A stretch of 64,000 bases of DNA from CAWCGU01 sp963838095 (GTDB taxonomy: Bacteria; Actinomycetota; Thermoleophilia; Solirubrobacterales; 70-9), in assembly GCA_963838095.1 (NCBI GenBank), contig CAWIPO010000007.1, forward strand, positions 186,001 to 250,000, given 5' to 3'. The notes below the pieces were generated by a model. That model did no database searches. It was not told the origin of the DNA and saw only the letters and a list, made by a program, of their open reading frames with translations. A program made the translations under genes and the position numbers. Below, piece by piece: positions 43,285 to 52,622 of this stretch. The number at the start of each line of letters is the position of its first letter. Within the stretch, counting starts at the first letter, position 1.

Positions 43285-44877
43285 TTACTTGCCGGGGAGG
43301 AACTCGGGAACGTCGATCGCCATGTCGCGCGGGCGTCCCTCGAGGCTCGGGGTGCCGGCTCCGGGCTCGCGATCGCGCGTCTTGCGCGCCGATGGCCTGA
43401 CGACATCGCGCTGGAGGCCGCGAGAGGTTCCGTCCTGGCGGCGGCCGTGGGCGTCGAACCGGGTGGCGATAACGGTCACCCAGACCTGCTCGGTCAGGTC
43501 CTCGTCGATGTTTGCTCCGAAGATGATGTTGGCGTCGGGGTGCGCCGCCTCCTGGACGACGCGGGCGGCCTCGGAGACCTCGACCAGAGAGAGGTCCGGT
43601 CCGCCGGTGATCGACAGCAGGATCGAGCGCGCGCCCTCGACCGACGTCTCGAGCAGCGGTGACGACACCGCCCGCTCCGCCGCGTAGATGGCCCGGTTGT
43701 CACCTGACCCCATGCCGATCCCAAGCAGCGCCTGGCCGGCGTCTCGCATGGTCGTGCGGACATCGGCGAAGTCGAGGTTGATCAGGCCGGGGAGCGTCAC
43801 CAGCTCCGAGATCCCCTGCACACCCTGGCGGAGGACGTCGTCGGCGACACGGAATGCCTCGACCATCGTCGTGTTGCGCGCGAGGACGCTGAGCAGCCTC
43901 TCGTTTGGGATCACGATCAGGGTGTCGACCTCGTCGGCCAGCGCCGCCACCCCGGCGTCAGCCTGCTTTGCGCGCAGCGTGCCCTCGAAGCTGAACGGCC
44001 TGGTGACGATCCCGACGGTGAGGGCGCCGTTCTCCCGCGCCAGCCTCGCCAGGACCGGGGCGGCGCCGGTGCCGGTGCCGCCACCCGTTCCCGCGGTGAT
44101 GAAGACGAGGTCCGCGCCCTTCAGCAGTCGCTTGATCCGGTCCTGCTCCTCGAAAGCGGCCTGAAAGCCGATCTTGGGGTCCGACCCCGAGCCCAGGCCG
44201 CGCGTCAGACCGGCGCCGATGTGGACGGTGACGTCGGCCATCGTCTGCTGCAACGACTGCAGGTCGGTATTCACGGCAAGGAACTCGACTCCGGGAATGT
44301 GCGCCTCGACCATCCTGTTGACCGCGTTCACGCCCGCCCCGCCGACGCCCACGACGCGGATCACCGGGGTGTGGACCGTCGGATTCACCCGCGGGCGCTG
44401 AGCGCCCTCGTCGCGGCCGTAGCGGGGCCCTTCGGGCTCGTCAGGGCCGTCGCTGAAGATCGTCCTCAACCGCTCCCTGGGCTCGGGGCGGGGCTCGGTC
44501 GGGGTCGGCACGACCGTGGTCTCGGACTCCTCGCGCCGGTAGACGCTGACGTCATCTCGCACCGGAGGATCGAGCGCAGCCGGATCGGACGGCGGACGGG
44601 TTTCAGCGATCCGAGTCGGCGCCGGTTCCTCCTCCTCGATGTCGAAGACCGCCGGGGCCGAATCGGAGGCCGGCTCGCCGGGGACGTCGCCGGGGCTCAG
44701 GACCTCGGTTTCGTAGTCGGTTGCGCCGACCGGGCGGAAGTCCTGCGTCGGCGGGTCCTCCGCGCCACGTTTGGGCACGTCGTCCTCCGCGGGCTCGTCC
44801 TCGGAGCGGCTGGTGGAGCGGAACAGGTCTGCGAGGGGACCCTCGCGCATGCTGGCGCGCTTGTTACGACGAGCCAT
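43285..44877 (-). CDS. ftsZ: FtsZ-family cell division GTPase with a 170-residue N-terminal extension
   Basis: 530 residues; usual FtsZ proteins have about 380-450. Residues 1-170 are acidic and proline-rich, begin with a basic patch (MARRNKRASM) and seem disordered. The GTPase core is intact: VVGVGGAGVNAVNRM (175-189), GTGGGTGTGAAP (263-274), and T7 loop NLDFADV (367-373). The C-terminal peptide VPEFLPGK is the FtsA/ZipA/SepF-type tether. It is therefore probably able to polymerise, not degenerate. It is coupled to the ParA-type gene upstream (14-bp overlap) and is not in a dcw cluster here: no mur or ftsQ genes are near. It may be the only FtsZ or a second copy. Confidence 0.92.
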   Translation of the reverse strand: MARRNKRASMREGPLADLFRSTSRSEDEPAEDDVPKRGAEDPPTQDFRPVGATDYETEVLSPGDVPGEPASDSAPAVFDIEEEEPAPTRIAETRPPSDPAALDPPVRDDVSVYRREESETTVVPTPTEPRPEPRERLRTIFSDGPDEPEGPRYGRDEGAQRPRVNPTVHTPVIRVVGVGGAGVNAVNRMVEAHIPGVEFLAVNTDLQSLQQTMADVTVHIGAGLTRGLGSGSDPKIGFQAAFEEQDRIKRLLKGADLVFITAGTGGGTGTGAAPVLARLARENGALTVGIVTRPFSFEGTLRAKQADAGVAALADEVDTLIVIPNERLLSVLARNTTMVEAFRVADDVLRQGVQGISELVTLPGLINLDFADVRTTMRDAGQALLGIGMGSGDNRAIYAAERAVSSPLLETSVEGARSILLSITGGPDLSLVEVSEAARVVQEAAHPDANIIFGANIDEDLTEQVWVTVIATRFDAHGRRQDGTSRGLQRDVVRPSARKTRDREPGAGTPSLEGRPRDMAIDVPEFLPGK

Positions 44878-46048
44878 TTGTCAGTACCTCTTCGGCAAGC
44901 TCGCGGTAGTAACGGGCGGCATTGCTGTTCGGATCGTACTTCAGGACGGAGCTGCCCCTCACCGGCGCCTCGGCGAATTTGACGGCTTTTCGGATCCGGG
45001 ACTTGAAGACCAGCTCTCCGAAGTTCTCCTCGAGGATCTCGACCGCCTCCTTCGCGTGCACTGTGCGCGAATCGAGCATTGTCGGCAGGATGCCCTCGAT
45101 GTCGACGTCCGGGTTCAAGTTCTCCCGGATCATCTCCAGCGTGTTCTGCAGCTGCACCAGCCCGCGCATCGAGAGGTACTCGCATTGCACCGGCACGATC
45201 ACCTTGTCCGAGGCCGTGAGCGCGTTGATGGTCAGCAGCCCGAGGCTCGGTGGCGTGTCGATGCAGATGAAGTCGTAGTCGTCCTTTATCGGCTTCAGCG
45301 CCTTCTCGAGTGAGCGCTCGCGCCCGATCATCGCGCTCATCGCGATCTCGGCGCCGGCAAGGTCGATCGACGAAACGGCGATATCGATCTCCCGCGTCTG
45401 GATGATCTCGCGGATCGGCATCTTCTCCACGAGGACGTCGTACATCGAGCGCTCCACCTTGTCGGGGTCGATGCCCTGGCTCATGGTCAGGTTCCCCTGC
45501 GGGTCGAGGTCGATGCAGAGCACGTCGTGCCCGGACTCGGCGAACGCGACCGCCAGGTTCAGGGTCGTCGTCGTCTTTGCGACCCCGCCCTTCTGGTTAG
45601 CGAACGAGATCACCTTGGCGCGGGCGGTCTCCGGCTCGCCCGGGTCCTCGGCACCCATCGGGACGCCCTTTCGCACCGGCGCGAGCGCGTCCTCGAAGCT
45701 GATCCGGTCATCGTCGGAGAGCTGCGGCGCGGGCTCAGGCTCGGCCTTGACAGACACCGACGGGTTCTCCTGCGTCTTCTGCGTCTTCTCCTTGACCCGC
45801 GTCTTCTCCTTGACCTTCTCGACCCGCTCCAAGACCTTCTCGATCGGCTCCTCCTCGAGCTTCTCGAGCTTGATCTCCGTCGCGTCGGGCTCGGGGGGAC
45901 TCAGGGACGCATCGCTCCCGTTGGTGCTCGGCTGCTCGGGCGGGGTGGTATCGGCGGTCATTGGCTTCGGCTCCTCCGCAACCGGCGACACCGGGCGATC
46001 ACGCTCGGGCGCAGGCTTGGGGTCGCGGGTTCGATTGAAGAGACCCAT
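44864..46048 (-). CDS. parA: ParA/MinD-type ATPase with N-terminal coiled-coil extension
   Basis: 394 residues from MGLFNRTRDPKPAPERDRPV. Residues 1-140 are an extension containing a charged coil of about 58-95 (KLEKLEEEPIEKVLERVEKV). The deviant Walker A is NQKGGVAKTTTTLNL (151-165), so the signature lysine K153 of ParA/MinD proteins is present. Walker A' is VLCIDLDPQGNLTMSQG, and IDTPPSLGLLTINALTASDK follows. ParA-type ATPases position chromosomes, plasmids or the division ring by ATP-driven gradients. No parB gene is next to it; instead ftsZ overlaps its end by 14 bases. This suggests a role in placing FtsZ, as MipZ does in Caulobacter (inference). Confidence 0.9.
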   Translation of the reverse strand: MGLFNRTRDPKPAPERDRPVSPVAEEPKPMTADTTPPEQPSTNGSDASLSPPEPDATEIKLEKLEEEPIEKVLERVEKVKEKTRVKEKTQKTQENPSVSVKAEPEPAPQLSDDDRISFEDALAPVRKGVPMGAEDPGEPETARAKVISFANQKGGVAKTTTTLNLAVAFAESGHDVLCIDLDPQGNLTMSQGIDPDKVERSMYDVLVEKMPIREIIQTREIDIAVSSIDLAGAEIAMSAMIGRERSLEKALKPIKDDYDFICIDTPPSLGLLTINALTASDKVIVPVQCEYLSMRGLVQLQNTLEMIRENLNPDVDIEGILPTMLDSRTVHAKEAVEILEENFGELVFKSRIRKAVKFAEAPVRGSSVLKYDPNSNAARYYRELAEEVLTNGSS

Positions 46049-46163
46049 TGCTCGCGTGTATTCGCACGAGTAGGCAGGTTTCCTTCCGCGCGCTGCGCTT
46101 GGCAGCCCGGGTGCAATCCGGCATGTGGCGGCCTCGTGCACGCTAACTGGAAGAATCGCGCCT

Positions 46164-47102
46164 GTGCCTGACCTGCTGAAGAAGCGTCTCGTCTTCGTCA
46201 CCGGCAAGGGCGGGGTCGGCAAGTCGACCGTCGCGATCGCGATCGGTCTCGCCGCCGCGCGCCGGGGAAAGCGCACGATCGTCTGCGAGGTGGCCGCCCA
46301 GGAGCACACCTCGAAGGTCCTCCACAAGGCCGAGATCGGCTTTCACGAGGTCGAGGTCGAGGAGAACCTGTGGGCGATGTCGATCGACCCCGACGAGGCG
46401 ATGCGCGAGTACGTCCTGCTGCAACTGAAGGTGAAGGCGATGCGCGACATGCTGTTCCGCTCCAAGATCTTCACCTACCTGGCCGCGGCGACGCCGGGGT
46501 TGAAGGAGCTGGTGACGATCGGGAAGATCTGGGAGCTGGCCCAGCCGAACCGAAAGGTGAAGGACGGACACAAGTACGACCTGGTGGTGGTCGACGCACC
46601 CGCCACCGGCCACGGAATCGGCTTCCTGCAGACGCCACGCACCTTTGCGCGCATCGCCCGCGTGGGACCGATCCGCGCGCAGGCCGAGACCCTCGACACG
46701 TTCATCTGCAACCACCGCAAGACCGGAGTCGCGATCGTCGCCCTGCCCGAGGAGATGCCCGTGAACGAGTCGGCGATGCTGGAGGAGGAGCTCGGCGAGG
46801 AGATCGGCGTCTCGGTCGATCACGTGTTCATGAACGGCCTCTATCCCGAGCGCTTCTCGGACGCCGAGGCGGAACGGCTGCTCGACGCCGAGCGGGGGCT
46901 GTCAGGCAACGGATCGAACGGCAACGAGGCCCTGGCCGCGATCCGGGCCTCGATCGGGCAGCATCGCCGCGCGGGCGTGCAGCGCCGGCAGCTGGCGCGG
47001 CTGCGCGAGCTGGTGACGGCGCCGGTGAGCACGCTCCCGTTCGTCTTCAAGCCCGATCTGGGGCTTGCGGAGATCGAGGAGATGGCGGAGTTGCTCGAAT
47101 GA
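46164..47102 (+). CDS. Get3/ArsA-like ATPase, first of pair (Rv3679-like)
   Basis: The GTG at 46164 gives 312 residues opening MPDLLKKRLVFVTGKGGVGK. The deviant P-loop is GKGGVGKST (14-22). VVDAPATGHGIGFLQTPRTF is the conserved switch II region, and RAQAETLDTFICNHRKTGVA follows. The protein lacks the arsenite cysteines of ArsA. With its neighbour (4-bp overlap) it resembles the Rv3679/Rv3680 heterodimer of Mycobacterium tuberculosis, a Get3-like ATPase pair with unclear clients. It diverges from parA across a 115-bp gap. Confidence 0.9.
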   Translation: MPDLLKKRLVFVTGKGGVGKSTVAIAIGLAAARRGKRTIVCEVAAQEHTSKVLHKAEIGFHEVEVEENLWAMSIDPDEAMREYVLLQLKVKAMRDMLFRSKIFTYLAAATPGLKELVTIGKIWELAQPNRKVKDGHKYDLVVVDAPATGHGIGFLQTPRTFARIARVGPIRAQAETLDTFICNHRKTGVAIVALPEEMPVNESAMLEEELGEEIGVSVDHVFMNGLYPERFSDAEAERLLDAERGLSGNGSNGNEALAAIRASIGQHRRAGVQRRQLARLRELVTAPVSTLPFVFKPDLGLAEIEEMAELLE

Positions 47103-48280
47103 ATACCGCCGGCCAGCCCAGCGTCGAGGCGGTCCTCGAGCGGAAGAAGGTCTGCATCTGCGCAGGCTCCGGGGGCGTCGGCAAGACAACGACCTCTGCG
47201 GCGATAGCGGCCGGGATGGCGGCGCGGGGCCACAAGGTTGCGGTGTTGACCATCGACCCGGCGAAGCGGCTCGCGGATTCGCTCGGGCTGCCGGAGCTGG
47301 GCAACGTCGAGCAGCAGGTCGACCCGGCCCTGTTCTCCGAGCTCGGCGTGGACACGGGCGGCGGCGAGCTGTGGGCGATGCAGCTCGACGCGAAGGCGAC
47401 CTTCGACGACGTGGTTCGAAATCACGCCCCCGACGCGGAGACCCGCGATCGCATCCTCCAGAACCGGATCTACGAGCAGATCTCGAACGCGCTGGCCGGC
47501 TCGCAGGAGTACATGGCGATGGAGAAGCTGTTCGAGATCCACGCCGAGGGCCGCTACGACCTTCTCGTGCTCGACACGCCGCCGAGCCGCAACGCGCTCG
47601 ACTTCCTCGACGCCCCGCGGCGGCTGACGCAGTTCATCGAGGGACGAGCCCTCCAGGTGTTCATGAAGCCGGCGGGGTTCGGGATGAAGGTCTTCGGCCG
47701 CGGCACCTCGGTGGGGCTCTCGGTGCTGAAGCGAGTGACCGGGATGGAGCTGCTCGAGGACCTGCAGGAGTTCTTCCAGGCGATGTCGGGAATGGCCGGG
47801 GGGTTCCGCGAGAGGGCGCGGCGGGTGAACGAGCTGCTTGGAAGCAGGGAGACGGCCTTCCTCGTCGTCTGCGGCCCGCAGGGAGAGCCGACGGAGGAGG
47901 CCGTGTACTTCCACCGCAAGCTTGTCGAGGCGAAGCTCCCGTTCGGCGCAGTGATCGTGAACAAGGTGCACCCGATGCCCGAGGCGAAGCCCGACGAGCA
48001 CCTGGCGGAGGCGGTCGCCGAGGCCTTGAGCGAAGACGCGGAGCCCGGGTCGGACCCTGAAAGCCTCACCGATCGGGTGCTGACCACGTTCTCCGAGTAC
48101 CGCACGCTAGCCGTGCGGGACGCGAAGAACATCAAGCGCCTGGCGACCGAGATGAAGGCGCGTCGCGTGATCTGCGTGCCCTATCTCGACGAGGACGTGC
48201 ACGACCTCGCGGGGCTGCTGGAGCTCGACCGCTACCTGTTCCAGGGTGAGCCGGCGCGCGAGGCGCTGACGGCGAGCTGA
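47099..48280 (+). CDS. Get3/ArsA-like ATPase, second of pair (Rv3680-like)
   Basis: 393 residues from MNTAGQPSVEAVLERKKVCI, overlapping the first gene by 4 bases (ATGA). The P-loop is GSGGVGKTTT (23-32), then LTIDPAKRLADSLGLPELG, and the switch LVLDTPPSRNALDFLDAPRR. A longer helical region (KPAGFGMKVFGRGTSVGLSV, then LEDLQEFFQAMSGMAGGFRE) could form the client-binding groove seen in Get3-type proteins. It is probably an obligate partner of the first ATPase. Downstream lies the convergent unknown gene at 48296. Confidence 0.9.
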   Translation: MNTAGQPSVEAVLERKKVCICAGSGGVGKTTTSAAIAAGMAARGHKVAVLTIDPAKRLADSLGLPELGNVEQQVDPALFSELGVDTGGGELWAMQLDAKATFDDVVRNHAPDAETRDRILQNRIYEQISNALAGSQEYMAMEKLFEIHAEGRYDLLVLDTPPSRNALDFLDAPRRLTQFIEGRALQVFMKPAGFGMKVFGRGTSVGLSVLKRVTGMELLEDLQEFFQAMSGMAGGFRERARRVNELLGSRETAFLVVCGPQGEPTEEAVYFHRKLVEAKLPFGAVIVNKVHPMPEAKPDEHLAEAVAEALSEDAEPGSDPESLTDRVLTTFSEYRTLAVRDAKNIKRLATEMKARRVICVPYLDEDVHDLAGLLELDRYLFQGEPAREALTAS

Positions 48281-48295
48281 GCTACGGGCGAGTCG

Positions 48296-50186
48296 TTACT
48301 CGTCCGCGACCGCGTCCTGGCTGCGGTCGTAGTCGAGCTCCCCGACCGACCAGTCGACCGTGTCAGGGACGGGGAACAGCGTCGAGACGCGCTGGCGCAT
48401 CGCCTCGCGCTCCTCGGGACGGTGGTCGAGCAGCCGCATCGCCGGGCCGCGCTCAGGGAAGCTGAGCGTGGTATCCGGCATTCCGGTCTCGGCCAGCCAA
48501 TCGCTCTGTTGCGCCTGCTTCCTATCCACCATGGGCTCCTCTGTTTGCCACAGGGACTCGGTCTCCTTCATGGTCTCGGCCCGATCGGACGGCTCGCCGG
48601 TGGCCGGCGGTGGCGGCACGGCTGTGAGCTCGGCCGGCTCCTCAGGCGGCTCTTCCGACGTCGGGATGAAGGGCGTCCAGCCATCCTCATGCCGGGGTGA
48701 CTCAGTCGGCTCAGGCGTGGGGTCCGGCGGCTGCTCGAGCTCGTGCAGCCGGTCGAGCTCGAGTTGCTGCTCGCGCTCGGGCTGCTCGGCGCGCCTGATC
48801 TCCGAGTGCTCGGCGACCTGCTCCTCAACAGCCTCGATCTCGAACTCGTCGACATCGGTGACGGGTGTCCCCGGCTCCCACTCCTCGGTGCCGCCACGAT
48901 GCATCGCGTCGCCTTCACCGGCCGCCAGCCCGTCGCCGAGAAGCACCTCGTCGGCGGCGGCGCGGAGGTCGGTGCCGAGATGGCCGTGGACGGCATCGCG
49001 AAGAATCGCCCTCGAGCAGGTCCTCGATCTCGCCGGCGATCTCGACCGGCGAGCGCTCGTCGCCGCCGGGAGCGGGGTCGCCGCTCCACAGCTCACGCTC
49101 GAGGTCAAGGGCGCGCTCGACCGTGCGCTTGACGGCGTCACGTTCCTCGGGCGGGGCGCAAAGAGCCGCGACCCGCATCGGCATTCCCGTCATCGCCGGG
49201 CCGTCGCCCTCGAGCAGGAAGCGCAGCGCCAGCAGATGGTCGTTCATCGCCTCGAGCGGGGCGCTTCGCTCCAGCCCGGCTTCGAAGCGGGAGATCGCAC
49301 GCCCGAGCGCGGTCGCGCGGGTGGGTCGGCGCTCGGCGCCGCGGGCGAAGACGGAAAGCTCGGCAAGCTCGGAGTCGGCGAGACGGTAGCCGCCCGGGCG
49401 CGGGCGACCGGCGCCGGTGGCGATCCGTCGCCAGCGGCCGCCGCCGGTGCGCGTGTAGCCGTGCGGCGCCAGCCCGACTCCGCCCGGCTTGAACAGGCGA
49501 AGCGCGGTGATCGCACGGTGGAAGCGTGCGGCGATCGGAGCGGTCGAGACGATGTCTGAATCCTCTGGCGCTTCCAGGTCGCCAACCGAGCACCGAGCGT
49601 GAGCGAGGAACTGCGGCTCCCACTCCGCTCGGCCGCTGCCGGCGCTGTCGCCGGCCTCGGGCGGCGCCTCGACGACGTCGGTGCGGGCAACGGCGACGCT
49701 CGTCAGATCGAGGCGGCTGACGGACATCTGCAGGCCGATCAGCGGAACGACCACCTCGACCTCGTAGTCGCCGGGGTCCTCGGAGTGCTCGAACTCGCTC
49801 AGCGCCGCCTCCAGCCTGCTCGGCTCGAGCGAGAAGTCGGTGCTGCCGTGCCACAGGCGGCAGAGGAAGGCGATCAGCGCGTCTTCGGCCTGGCGCCCGG
49901 GCACCACGGACGTATCCAGCCCGAGCGTCTCGAGGTACGGGGTGGCGAGCTCGGCCGAGACGATTGCCGACTTCGCGGGGCCATAAGCGCTGAGCGAGGC
50001 GACCAGCGGTGCCTGATCGTGGATGAAGCGCTCGGTCAGCGGCTGGTAGTGGCAGAAGGGAGAGTTCTCGTCGGGCTCGCGGACCTCATAGGGAATCTCG
50101 CGCCCGGAGCGGACTTGCTCGCGGAAGCGCTCGCCGGCCTCCTCCGCGAGGTCGCGCAATGCTTCTCTGGCGACCAGATCGCGCAT
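48296..50186 (-). pseudogene. Large conserved-looking protein of unknown function, one frameshift
   Basis: It starts MRDLVAREALRDLAEEAGER and continues to WSGDPAPGGDERSPVEIAGE and EIEDLLE; near 49012 the frame changes by one base and runs on as AILRDAVHGHLGTDLRAAAD to VDWSVGELDYDRSQDAVADE. One surplus G restores a single 629-residue frame. The first 420 residues alternate helices and strands without a motif that I recognise. After about 430 the protein is acidic and proline-rich (PPDPTPEPTESPRHEDGWTP). No leader, membrane segment or catalytic motif is seen. GC3 stays high on both sides of the shift. It is convergent with the Get3-like pair. Confidence 0.7.
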
Positions 50187-50305
50187 GAGGGTCGGTTTCT
50201 TCCGTGCGTGACGCGCTCCTGCAGTGCAAGCGGGATTGCAGAAACGGCTACAACGTCCCACACACCGACATGGACGGGGGTATGCGGGGCGGTGTGGCGG
50301 GAGAG

Positions 50306-50656
50306 CTACGCCGCGGCGCTGGCGGGCTCTCGCGGCTTCTCTGGGCGGCCGTTGGGGAGCCATTGACGGCCGTAGCTGCGCATGTCCTCGATCAGCGGCA
50401 CCAGCGCCCGGCCCTTGTCGGTGAGCGCGTACTCGACCCGAGGCGGGACCTCGGGGTAGGTCTGGCGCTCGATCACGCCGTACTCCTCGAGCGCGCGCAG
50501 GCGCAGCGACAGGGTCCGCGGGCTGATTCCCTCCAGCGAGCGTTCGAGCTCGCAGAAGCGCCGACTCTCATCCGCGAGGTCGCGAATTACGAGGAGAGTC
50601 CACTTCCCGGAGATGATCTCCGCAGTTCGACAGACGGGGCAATCTAGGTCGGCCAT
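50306..50656 (-). CDS. HxlR-family winged-helix transcriptional regulator
   Basis: 116 residues from MADLDCPVCRTAEIISGKWT; an upstream in-frame start adds only weak sequence. HxlR blocks are SGKWTLLVIRDLADESRRFC, then LEGISPRTLSLRLRALEEYG and PPRVEYALTDKGRALVPLIE. Cysteines in LDCPVCRTA near the N terminus are suited to redox or electrophile sensing, as in HypR and related members. The flanking genes (the unknown protein and pilT) are on the same strand; no obvious oxidoreductase target is next to it. Confidence 0.9.
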   Translation of the reverse strand: MADLDCPVCRTAEIISGKWTLLVIRDLADESRRFCELERSLEGISPRTLSLRLRALEEYGVIERQTYPEVPPRVEYALTDKGRALVPLIEDMRSYGRQWLPNGRPEKPREPASAAA

Positions 50657-50737
50657 CTCGTCACCGCGGGCAAGCAGGGAGGGACGATTTGCATGAGGCT
50701 CTCCCAGCGCCCGCACCAGCGAGTCTAGCGCAATGCT

Positions 50738-52003
50738 TTACGAACTGAAGTGGCTTGGGGGAACGCTCGAAGGCGGCGCTGCACTGCTTGGAGGGCCCCC
50801 GATGCTCGGGGTGGATGCACCCCCGTTGTGAGCGCTGCCGGCGATCGCCGGCTCGGCCGGGGCGGGGGAATCGTCCTCCTCCGGCGGCTGCTCGTCGAGC
50901 TGCTCGATCCCACTCGCGCGGCGACCCTGAGCGGCGAGCATCAGCTTGAAGTCGTGCGGGCTCGACGCCGTCTGCATCGCCACTCCCTCGTCGACGATGC
51001 CCGCGGTGACGGCCTTCAGCAGCGCCTGGTCGAAGGTCTGCATCCCGTAGTAGCCGCCCTCGGAGATCACCTCTGTGATCTTTCCCGTCTCCTGCGGGTT
51101 CAGGATCAGGTCCTGGATCCGGCCGGTGACGACCATGATCTCGGCGGCGGCGACGCGGCCAGGCCGGTCGGCGCGAGGAATCAGCCGCTGCGACACCGCC
51201 GCCCTCATCGTCGAGGCCAGCATCACCCGCGCCTGCTGCTGCAGGTGCGGGGGGAAGAAATCGATGATCCGGTTGATCGTCTCCGAGGCGTCCAGGGTGT
51301 GAAGCGTCGAGAGCACCAAATGTCCGGTCTCGGCGGCCGAGAGGGCCGTCCGCACGGTCTCCTCGTCACGCATCTCCCCGATCAGGATCACGTCCGGGTC
51401 CTGGCGCAACACCCGCCGCATCGCGCGACCGAAGCTCTTCGTGTCCGACCCCACCTCGCGCTGGTTGATGATCGAGTGCTTGTCGCGGTGCAGGTATTCG
51501 ATCGGGTCCTCGAGCGTGACGACGTGGCGCGCTCGGGTCGAGTTGATGTGGTCGATCATCGCCGCCAGGGTGGTGGACTTCCCCGACCCGGTGGTCCCGG
51601 TGAGAAGGATGATCCCGCGCGGCTCCTCGGCGATCTTGCGGATCACCTCGGGCAGCCCGAGGTCGTCGATGGTCCGCACCTGGAACGGGATCGCGCGGCA
51701 GGCGATGCTGACATCGCCGCGCTGGCGGAACGCGTTGACGCGAAAGCGGGAGAGGCCGGGGACGGCGTAGGCGAAGTCGACCTCGCCTTCCTCCTTGAAC
51801 TCCTGATGCAGGTGGGGCGGCAGGTCCCGCAGCAGGTGCGCGAGCGCGGACTCGGTGTCCTCAGAGTTCAGGACCTCAGATCCGTCTACAGGGGCCAACT
51901 CGCCATGGATGCGCGCGATCGGCGGCGAGGGCACCTTGATGTGCAGGTCGGAGCCCTCGCGCTCGACCACGTAGCGCAGCGCTGCGTCGATGTCGAACAT
52001 CAC
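50738..52003 (-). CDS. pilT: PilT-type twitching motility retraction ATPase
   Basis: 421 residues, about 60-70 longer than typical PilT owing to a Pro/Ser-rich tail (EQPPEEDDSPAPAEPAIAGS). The N-terminal domain reads VEREGSDLHIKVPSPPIARI. Walker A is LLTGTTGSGKSTTLAAM (133-149), the Asp box THVVTLEDPIEY-like VVTLEDPIEYLH, Walker B ILIGEMRDEETV, and the His box ETGHLVLSTLHT. PilT depolymerises type IV pili and powers twitching and DNA uptake. No other pilus gene is seen in the window, so the pilus machine must be elsewhere or the ATPase has another role. Confidence 0.92.
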   Translation of the reverse strand: MMFDIDAALRYVVEREGSDLHIKVPSPPIARIHGELAPVDGSEVLNSEDTESALAHLLRDLPPHLHQEFKEEGEVDFAYAVPGLSRFRVNAFRQRGDVSIACRAIPFQVRTIDDLGLPEVIRKIAEEPRGIILLTGTTGSGKSTTLAAMIDHINSTRARHVVTLEDPIEYLHRDKHSIINQREVGSDTKSFGRAMRRVLRQDPDVILIGEMRDEETVRTALSAAETGHLVLSTLHTLDASETINRIIDFFPPHLQQQARVMLASTMRAAVSQRLIPRADRPGRVAAAEIMVVTGRIQDLILNPQETGKITEVISEGGYYGMQTFDQALLKAVTAGIVDEGVAMQTASSPHDFKLMLAAQGRRASGIEQLDEQPPEEDDSPAPAEPAIAGSAHNGGASTPSIGGPPSSAAPPSSVPPSHFSS

Positions 52004-52042
52004 CCACCCATCGGCGCCTGGGGGCGATCCTTGAGCAGGCGT

Positions 52043-52582
52043 CTAGCAGCCGGACGGACGCCTGTCGGTGCGCTCGTCGATGACCGCGAGCTCGATGCAC
52101 GCCTCGTCGCCGTCGCAGTCGACGCCGCCGGTGATCTCGAAGCTGGTGCGAGTGCGGCAGCGATCGCCGCTGACCTGCATCCGGGAGCGAATCGTGGCTT
52201 CGTTCTCCGCCCGGCCACTACAGCTGAGGACGTCGCCGTCGGGGCCCAGCTCGCAGCGCATCTCCTGCCCGGGGTCGCCCTGCGGATCTCCCCCTCCACC
52301 TCTCCCCGCTGCCGCGCGGCAAGGATGCGGCGATCGGGATCGACCACCACCTGGAAGGGCTCGAAGCTGCAGCGTCACTTCGAAGATCAGCTGGCGCCGC
52401 CTCTCCCCCGCCGCTGTCGTCGCGCTGCAGGAGTCGGCGCTCGGTCCGGAGGGCTGGCCCGGCGACGGGGTCGAGCTCACCGGCTCGTCGGGCCCCGCCG
52501 GCGCGTCGCCTCTGGCAATCGCAAACAAGGCCACGAAGGCCAAAGTCGAGACAGCGGCAACGATCCAGCGCCTCATCACCAA
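52043..52582 (-). pseudogene. Secreted or lipid-anchored protein of unknown function with two compensating indels
   Basis: It begins MVMRRWIVAAVSTLAFVALF, an export signal, followed by a Ser/Pro linker and SADSCSATTAAGERRRQLIF. Between about 52267 and 52370 the annotated frame has poor third-position GC, while the neighbouring frame reads FEPFQVVVDPDRRILAARQR followed by GEVEGEIRRATPG with excellent GC3. The end returns to the first frame as QEMRCELGPDGDVLSCSGRA and later FEITGGVDCDGDEACIELAV. One inserted and one missing base explain it. The four C-terminal cysteines suggest disulfides outside the cell. No family is recognised. Confidence 0.6.
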
Positions 52583-52622
52583 GTACTACGTTCCACGCAG
52601 CAAGACGTCACAAACCTCCGGA

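Noticed and set aside
43093..43662. Open frame across the GGT-FtsZ junction on the plus strand
   Set aside because: It is antisense to two well-supported genes and has no ribosome site or motif.
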